From the NCBI GenBank assembly GCA_003562605.1, contig PWUG01000030.1, positions 1-11,177 on the forward strand: a DNA stretch of 11,177 bases, written 5' to 3'. Positions 7,475 through 11,177 of this stretch are shown here, piece by piece; the stretch's first letter is position 1; each line of letters opens with the position of its first letter. The translations under genes and the position numbers were made by a program. The notes under the pieces were generated by a model. That model was not told the DNA's origin. It made no database searches and was given only the letters and a program-made list of their open reading frames with translations. The stretch is from Syntrophomonadaceae bacterium. Its GTDB lineage: Bacteria; Bacillota_D; Dethiobacteria; DTU022.

Positions 7475-8527
7475 ATGGAAAACGTAAAAGATACAATCGG
7501 TATTGTTTATGATCCGGACTACCTGGTCCATACGCAGGGGCAGCACCCGGAACGAAAAGAGAGGCTTGAGCATATCATTGCTGCATTGGAACAAGGCGGG
7601 GTGGCTGATTACATCAAGATGTTTGATCCAGAGCCTGCCGGTATTGAAGATATCGCTTTAGTTCATGACACTGATTATATCCGCTCAATTGAGGAAGCAT
7701 GCCTGTCCGGTAAAAGATTTTTGGATATGGACACATACATTGTCCCTGAATCTTACAGGATTGCACTTCTGTCTGCCGGCGGTGTTTTAACCGGATTGAA
7801 AAAGGTAATGGATGGTACTATACGTAAAACTTTTGCCCTTAATCGTCCGCCGGGCCATCATGCAGAGAAGAACAGGGCTATGGGTTTTTGTCTTTTTAAT
7901 AATATTGCCATTGCAGCTTCTGCAGCCCGGCGTGATTTTGGTTTGAAGAAAATCGCCATTGTTGACTGGGATGTTCACCACGGCAATGGTACACAGCATG
8001 CCTTTGAAAATGACCGGGAAGTATTATTTATTTCAACTCATCAGAGTCCTGCTTATCCGGGAACAGGCCGCCTGCAGGAAGTCGGATATGGTGACGGGGA
8101 GGGTTTTAGCGTCAATATCCCCTTGCCTGCCGGTTGTGGCGATGTAGAATATGCTCTCTTTTTTGATCAGGTGATCATACCGGTGCTTGATCAATATAAG
8201 CCGGAACTGATACTTATTTCCTCGGGACATGATGCTTACCGCCAGGATCCCCTGGCGGGAATGTCTTTGACTCACGGGGGATTCTATTACATGGCAGAAG
8301 TGCTGGCAGCTGCCGCTGATCGATGGACCGGCGGAAAAGTCCTGCTCTGCCTGGAAGGCGGCTATCACCTGCAGGGGCAGGCCGGGGCTGTTATCCAGGT
8401 GTTAAATGCCATGGGCAGGTGGGGACTTCCTATTACAGAGCACGCACCGGACCTGGAACCTGGTAAACTGGCTCAACAACGCCTCCGGGAAGTGCTTGAA
8501 GTGCAGAGCGCGTACTGGAATCTTTAG
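7475..8527 (+). CDS. Histone-deacetylase-fold zinc deacetylase (AcuC/HDAC superfamily)
   Basis: From ATG 7475 the product has 350 residues, normal for bacterial members of the arginase/deacetylase superfamily (PF00850). Visible active-site elements are RPPGHHA with H128/H129, DWDVHHGNGTQ (164-174) giving zinc ligands D166 and H168, a third ligand D253 in SGHDAYRQDPL, and Y297 in LEGGYH. The full set suggests an active hydrolase that removes acyl groups from lysine or small amides. Family members act on acetylated proteins (AcuC deacetylates acetyl-CoA synthetase in Bacillus), acetylpolyamines or other amides; the sequence does not choose among these. It is the last gene of the dnaE-pfkA-pyk run, 13 bases after the thioesterase gene. 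A role in reversing acetylation of metabolic enzymes fits the context but is inference. A perfect 8-bp stem falls over the codons near D253. Confidence 0.93.
   Translation: MENVKDTIGIVYDPDYLVHTQGQHPERKERLEHIIAALEQGGVADYIKMFDPEPAGIEDIALVHDTDYIRSIEEACLSGKRFLDMDTYIVPESYRIALLSAGGVLTGLKKVMDGTIRKTFALNRPPGHHAEKNRAMGFCLFNNIAIAASAARRDFGLKKIAIVDWDVHHGNGTQHAFENDREVLFISTHQSPAYPGTGRLQEVGYGDGEGFSVNIPLPAGCGDVEYALFFDQVIIPVLDQYKPELILISSGHDAYRQDPLAGMSLTHGGFYYMAEVLAAAADRWTGGKVLLCLEGGYHLQGQAGAVIQVLNAMGRWGLPITEHAPDLEPGKLAQQRLREVLEVQSAYWNL
8239..8258. repeat. GC-rich 8-bp inverted repeat inside the deacetylase gene
   Basis: CCGCCAGG (8239-8246), loop ATCC, CCTGGCGG (8251-8258). The stem is perfect and very GC-rich for this window and covers codons just after zinc ligand D253. 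About one or two stems of this length are expected by chance in 11 kb, so it may mean nothing. Confidence 0.6.
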
Positions 8528-8575
8528 TGCTACCATTTTAAACAACCACTATTTATATTGCGCCGGTTATTCGTG

Positions 8576-8593
8576 AAGCTTTTTTGAAAGCTT
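8576..8593 (+). repeat. 7-bp hairpin after the deacetylase gene
   Basis: AAGCTTT (8576-8582), loop TTTG, AAAGCTT (8587-8593). It begins 49 bases after the deacetylase stop. The Ts lie in the stem and loop, and the stem is followed by AGGGATG, so it lacks the T-run of an intrinsic terminator. It could protect the 3' end of the operon transcript. Confidence 0.5.
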
Positions 8594-8600
8594 AGGGATG

Positions 8601-8735
8601 CAGGCAGGGGATTTACTGTTAAGTGAGGTTAAAAGATCCATTTACCAGGCACCTCTACCCGGTGTGATATCATATTATTCGACAAAGATGATTTTTGTAC
8701 CTGCCTGTAAATGGAATTTCTTTAAATTATTTTTT
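8601..8735 (+). other. Competing inverted repeats followed by a T-run, possible terminator or structured RNA
   Basis: CCATTTAC, a bulged C, then AGGCA (8638-8651) pairs with TGCCTGTAAATGG (8702-8714) to give 13 base pairs with one bulge. An earlier segment, CAGGCAGG (8601-8608), is a perfect complement of CCTGCCTG (8700-8707), so the two left arms exclude each other. Directly after the right arm comes a small AU stem, AATTT/AAATT (8715-8728), then A and six Ts (8730-8735). This may be a weak terminator for the upstream operon or a conditional structure; neither is proven. Confidence 0.4.
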
Positions 8736-8898
8736 CAAAGAGCAAGGGTACGGAAGGTCAGTTATAAACTTTACCCCCTATTGAAAACCTGGGGCATACC
8801 ATCTACGCTTTGATAGTAACCTGCTTTTTGTTGATCGCCGAGGTTATAGTTAAACATTTGTTCAAAGCAAATTATAAATTCCTGCTAATATTTAATTG

Positions 8899-8927
8899 TT
8901 GAAATACTCAACACAGAGGAGTATATT
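8899..8927 (+). promoter_or_regulatory. Sigma-A promoter of ktrB
   Basis: TTGAAA (8899-8904) and TATATT (8922-8927) with a 17-base spacer form the best promoter match in the window. Transcription would start near 8934, leaving a leader of about 58 bases before the ktrB TTG. Confidence 0.7.
8904..8924. promoter_or_regulatory. Operator-like inverted repeat in the ktrB promoter spacer
   Basis: ATACTC (8904-8909) and GAGTAT (8919-8924) are perfect inverted arms 9 bases apart, centred between the -35 and -10 and touching both. A dimeric regulator bound here would block RNA polymerase. An overlapping GTTGA/TCAAC repeat (8898-8912) also covers the -35. The regulator is unknown; a KdpE-like partner of the downstream kinase is one guess. 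Confidence 0.45.
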
Positions 8928-8991
8928 GATACTGTAAAGCTTGTAAGTCATTGGCTGTTAACTTAAGAAATCTGCAGCAGGAGTTGTTTAT

Positions 8992-10329
8992 TTGCCTGAT
9001 AGGCGCAAAGCATTTAACCCGGCACAAGTTCTGGCATCAGGTTTTCTGGGCATAATTGTGATAGGCTCATTACTCCTATACTTGCCGCAGTCCTATGTAG
9101 AGGCTGATATTGCTTACATCGACGCCTTGTTTACTGCTACTTCGGCAGTATGTGTGACCGGCCTGGTAGTAGTTGATACAGGCACTTTTTATACCCCTTT
9201 GGGACAGGGCATTATCATGATCCTAATATTTTTAGGCTCTCTTGGTATCATGACCATGACTACACTGATTTTTGTCTTTTTGGGACGAGAAATCTCATTG
9301 AGAGATCGTCTGGTTGTCAAGGAAGCTTTGAATCAAGAATCTATGTCCGGGCTGGTCACACTGGTCAGAGTAGTATTCCGGATAGCCTTGTTTTTTGTCG
9401 TGTTGGGGACAGTATTTCTCAGTTTTCGATTTATCCCCGATTTTGGATATGGTCAGGGGTTTTTCTTTGCGCTGTTTCATTCTGTTTCTGCTTTTGGCAA
9501 TGCCGGATTCGATCTGTTTGGCAATTACAACAGCCTGACCCTTTTCCCTACAGATTATCTTGTAAACGGGACAATCCTGGCCCTTTTCATCATCGGCGGC
9601 CTCGGATTCACGGTAATCCTTGAGTTGATTAGATTTTTCCGTTACCGAAAACGACTTTCCCTGCACAGCCGCCTGGTTTTGGTGGTTTCTGCGTTCCTGC
9701 TGGTTAGCGGAACTATCTTTATCTTTTTCCTTGAACACAATAATCCGAATACAATGGGTAACCTGTCAGGTGGGGCCAAAGTTTTTACGGCGCTATTTAC
9801 ATCAGCAACGGCTCGTACTGCTGGTTTCAGTGTTTTGGATACGGGATTGTTAAATCATTCATCTTTGCTTATTTTAATGATTCTGATGTTTATTGGAGCT
9901 TCACCGACATCTACCGGTGGAGGAGTGAAAACGACTACTTTTAGTGTCGTTCTGATTACCCTGATCAGTATGATCAGGGGCAGACATGAACCGGTCCTAT
10001 TTTTGCGTCGTTTGCCGATTAGTAATATAATGAAGGCTATATCGATTGTAATTGCGGCGGCGGCATTAGTATTTATAGCTACTTTTGTATTAACATTGGT
10101 CGAGAATCAGGATTTCCTTTCTATGTTTTTTGAAGCGTTTTCGGCTTTTGGGACAGTTGGACTCTCATCAGGGATAACACCCGAATTCAGTAATCCCGGC
10201 AAGATTACACTGATTATCACTATGTTTTGTGGAAGAATTGGGCCGGTCACCCTGCTGGTTGCCCTGACTCAGAAAAAGCCTAAAGATGACACAGTAAGAT
10301 ATCGGGAAGAACATTTGATGATCGGATAG
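8992..10329 (+). CDS. ktrB: KtrB/TrkH-family potassium uptake channel subunit
   Basis: This 445-residue integral membrane protein has the four M1-P-M2 repeats of the SKT superfamily that import K+. The four pore loops, each with a filter glycine, are TSAVCVTGL (50-58, G57), SAFGNAGF (166-173), SATARTAGF (271-279) and SAFGTVGL (384-391). The gating-loop sequence GASPTSTGGGVKT (302-314) follows the third repeat. Length and short N-terminus fit KtrB better than the longer TrkH. The start is TTG 8992 with AGGAG (8979-8983) eight bases upstream, behind its own promoter. KtrB normally works with a cytoplasmic KtrA/TrkA ring carrying RCK domains; none is encoded between it and the next gene, so it lies outside the window or elsewhere. 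The following kinase gene starts 55 bases later with no terminator seen. Confidence 0.93.
   Translation: MPDRRKAFNPAQVLASGFLGIIVIGSLLLYLPQSYVEADIAYIDALFTATSAVCVTGLVVVDTGTFYTPLGQGIIMILIFLGSLGIMTMTTLIFVFLGREISLRDRLVVKEALNQESMSGLVTLVRVVFRIALFFVVLGTVFLSFRFIPDFGYGQGFFFALFHSVSAFGNAGFDLFGNYNSLTLFPTDYLVNGTILALFIIGGLGFTVILELIRFFRYRKRLSLHSRLVLVVSAFLLVSGTIFIFFLEHNNPNTMGNLSGGAKVFTALFTSATARTAGFSVLDTGLLNHSSLLILMILMFIGASPTSTGGGVKTTTFSVVLITLISMIRGRHEPVLFLRRLPISNIMKAISIVIAAAALVFIATFVLTLVENQDFLSMFFEAFSAFGTVGLSSGITPEFSNPGKITLIITMFCGRIGPVTLLVALTQKKPKDDTVRYREEHLMIG
9959..9979. repeat. Perfect 9-bp inverted repeat with 3-base loop inside ktrB
   Basis: CCCTGATCA (9959-9967), loop GTA, TGATCAGGG (9971-9979), in codons after the gating loop. 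No T-run follows. Less than one such stem is expected by chance in the window, but coding constraint cannot be excluded. Confidence 0.6.
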
Positions 10330-10384
10330 TTTACAGCATAAAGTGGAGTTGTATAAGCAGGTCATAAATTAGGGCTGAGCAACA

Positions 10385-11177
10385 ATGTTTAATCAAACAA
10401 ACTTTATATTTATCTTTCGGCAGAGTGTAATCGTTCTGTTACTAACCCTGATGGCAACCTTGCTGTCTTTTGTAATAAAAAATCTTGGTTTTACCGAAGT
10501 AAATATTGTCATAGTATATATATTATCCGTATTACTTGCCTCTCGCTATACAAGAGGCTTTATCTATGGGATTTTTACTTCCTTTATAGCCACCCTATCT
10601 TATAATTTCTTTTTCACCGAGCCTGTTTATACCTTTACCGTGTATGACAAATCTTATATCTTTACTTTCATAATAATGCTGTTAGCATCATTATTCTCAA
10701 GTACACTGACCAGCAATCTGATAAATGCCAAAGAAAGAGCCAATATACAGGAAAAACAAGCGCAAACCTTATATGAAATTACCAGCTCGTTTGCAAAAAC
10801 AAGGGGTATTCAAGAAGTTATTAACGTTTCTATGCGATGCTTGTCTGAACTTTATGAATGTGACGTAATTTGTGTACTGACAGAAGAAAGAAAAAATATG
10901 TTAGGAACAATTAAGCTTCGAAAAAATACAGGGGATTTCATATATGGTGAACTTGAACAAGCTCAATTAAACAATTTTATTGCTCAATATTGCTCAATCC
11001 CTATTAAGGTGCAAGGTAATCGTGTATGTATTTTTTACCTTCCGAAGGAATTGGACAATATAAATCAGGAAAGCCGGTATTTGTTGGATTCGATATTCAT
11101 GCAAATAACAATAGCAATGGATCGCGAATATCTATCTAAAGATAAAGAAACGGCTAAAATAGAGGCTGAACAAGAAA
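10385..11177 (+). CDS. KdpD-like sensor histidine kinase without the N-terminal KdpD domain (partial, runs off the window)
   Basis: The frame opens at ATG 10385 and stays open for 264 codons to the window end; an in-frame TGA at 10376-10378 shows that no longer N-terminus exists. A modest AGGG (10371-10374) lies ten bases upstream. Four hydrophobic segments (about 8-31, 38-53, 57-76, 90-108) with LASRYTRGFIYG and YNFFFTEPVYTFTV match the DUF4118 membrane domain of KdpD. A linker helix and a GAF-like domain (about 125-245) follow. The sequence stops at a helix reading KIEAEQE, just where KdpD proteins reach the H-box. Full KdpD has a roughly 400-residue cytoplasmic KdpD/Usp sensor region in front, which is absent. 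It lies 55 bases after ktrB. Its G+C is about one third, lower than the operon to the left. A response regulator gene would be expected downstream but is not in view. Confidence 0.85.
   Translation, partial: MFNQTNFIFIFRQSVIVLLLTLMATLLSFVIKNLGFTEVNIVIVYILSVLLASRYTRGFIYGIFTSFIATLSYNFFFTEPVYTFTVYDKSYIFTFIIMLLASLFSSTLTSNLINAKERANIQEKQAQTLYEITSSFAKTRGIQEVINVSMRCLSELYECDVICVLTEERKNMLGTIKLRKNTGDFIYGELEQAQLNNFIAQYCSIPIKVQGNRVCIFYLPKELDNINQESRYLLDSIFMQITIAMDREYLSKDKETAKIEAEQE

Larger units (their letters stand above)
8528..8991. other. AT-rich 464-base gap without a credible gene
   Basis: This stretch separates the dnaE operon from ktrB. It holds a short hairpin (8576-8593), a set of competing inverted repeats (8601-8735), a TAACCT/AGGTTA inverted repeat (8817-8822 and 8841-8846), and the ktrB promoter (8899-8927). 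A 71-codon open frame at 8598-8813 has no usable ribosome site and no recognisable protein. The dnaE operon must end somewhere here, but no textbook terminator is present. I compared it by eye with the ydaO c-di-AMP riboswitch and do not see its conserved core. Confidence 0.8.

Noticed and set aside
8598..8813. 71-codon open frame in the gap before ktrB
   Set aside because: Its only purine tract touches the ATG with no spacing, the predicted protein matches nothing I know, and the DNA is better explained by inverted repeats.
8856..8872. ATTTG/CAAAT short inverted repeat
   Set aside because: A five-base AT-rich stem is expected by chance in this composition.
8528..8991. ydaO-type c-di-AMP riboswitch before ktrB
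   Set aside because: It would be expected for a potassium gene, but I do not find its conserved GGGG-GAACC and GGGGTGAAT core segments, and the ktrB promoter lies too close to the gene to place one.
9295..9738. 147-codon minus-strand open frame opposite ktrB
   Set aside because: It is a polar, lysine- and glutamine-rich antisense shadow of membrane-helix codons, with the plus frame clearly a KtrB.

Overview
The window looks like a chromosomal segment of a Gram-positive, clostridia-like Firmicute. The evidence is a dnaE-pfkA-pyk gene order, a pyruvate kinase with the extra C-terminal phosphotransfer domain typical of Bacillota, strong GGAGG-like ribosome sites, frequent TTG starts and TATAAT-type promoters. 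The genus cannot be read from the sequence. I see no transposase, integrase, CRISPR array, phage gene, tRNA or rRNA.

Left part (1-716): the 5' part of an AI-2E-family membrane transporter gene runs leftward out of the window. It is separated from dnaE by a 173-base divergent control region. That region holds extended -10 promoter candidates for both directions and a hairpin plus T-run that reads as a terminator on the minus strand.

Central part (717-8527): five plus-strand genes are closely packed and look like one operon: dnaE (DNA polymerase III alpha), pfkA (6-phosphofructokinase, start overlapping the dnaE stop), pyk (pyruvate kinase), a YbgC/FadM-type hotdog acyl-CoA thioesterase, and a zinc deacetylase of the histone-deacetylase/AcuC fold. 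Replication and both committed glycolytic kinases are therefore tied at transcript level, followed by two enzymes that act on acyl thioesters and acyl-amide groups. A perfect 12-bp stem with a 5-base loop lies inside the dnaE coding sequence.

Right part (8528-11177): a 464-base AT-rich gap without a credible gene holds several inverted repeats, including two left arms that compete for one right arm. It ends with a good sigma-A promoter whose -35/-10 spacer is covered by an inverted repeat. After it come ktrB, the membrane subunit of a Ktr/Trk potassium transporter, and the start of a KdpD-like sensor kinase (DUF4118 four-helix membrane domain plus GAF-like domain) cut by the window end. This kinase lacks the N-terminal cytoplasmic KdpD domain and is next to ktrB, not kdpFABC. 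It suggests a potassium-uptake module with its own membrane sensor. G+C falls from about 50% in sampled dnaE lines to about one third in the kinase gene.

Most of the window is ordinary housekeeping sequence. The observations most worth a second look are the truncated KdpD/KtrB pairing, the structured gap before it, the operator-like repeat in its promoter, and the coding-region hairpin in dnaE. Nothing here clearly amounts to a new system.
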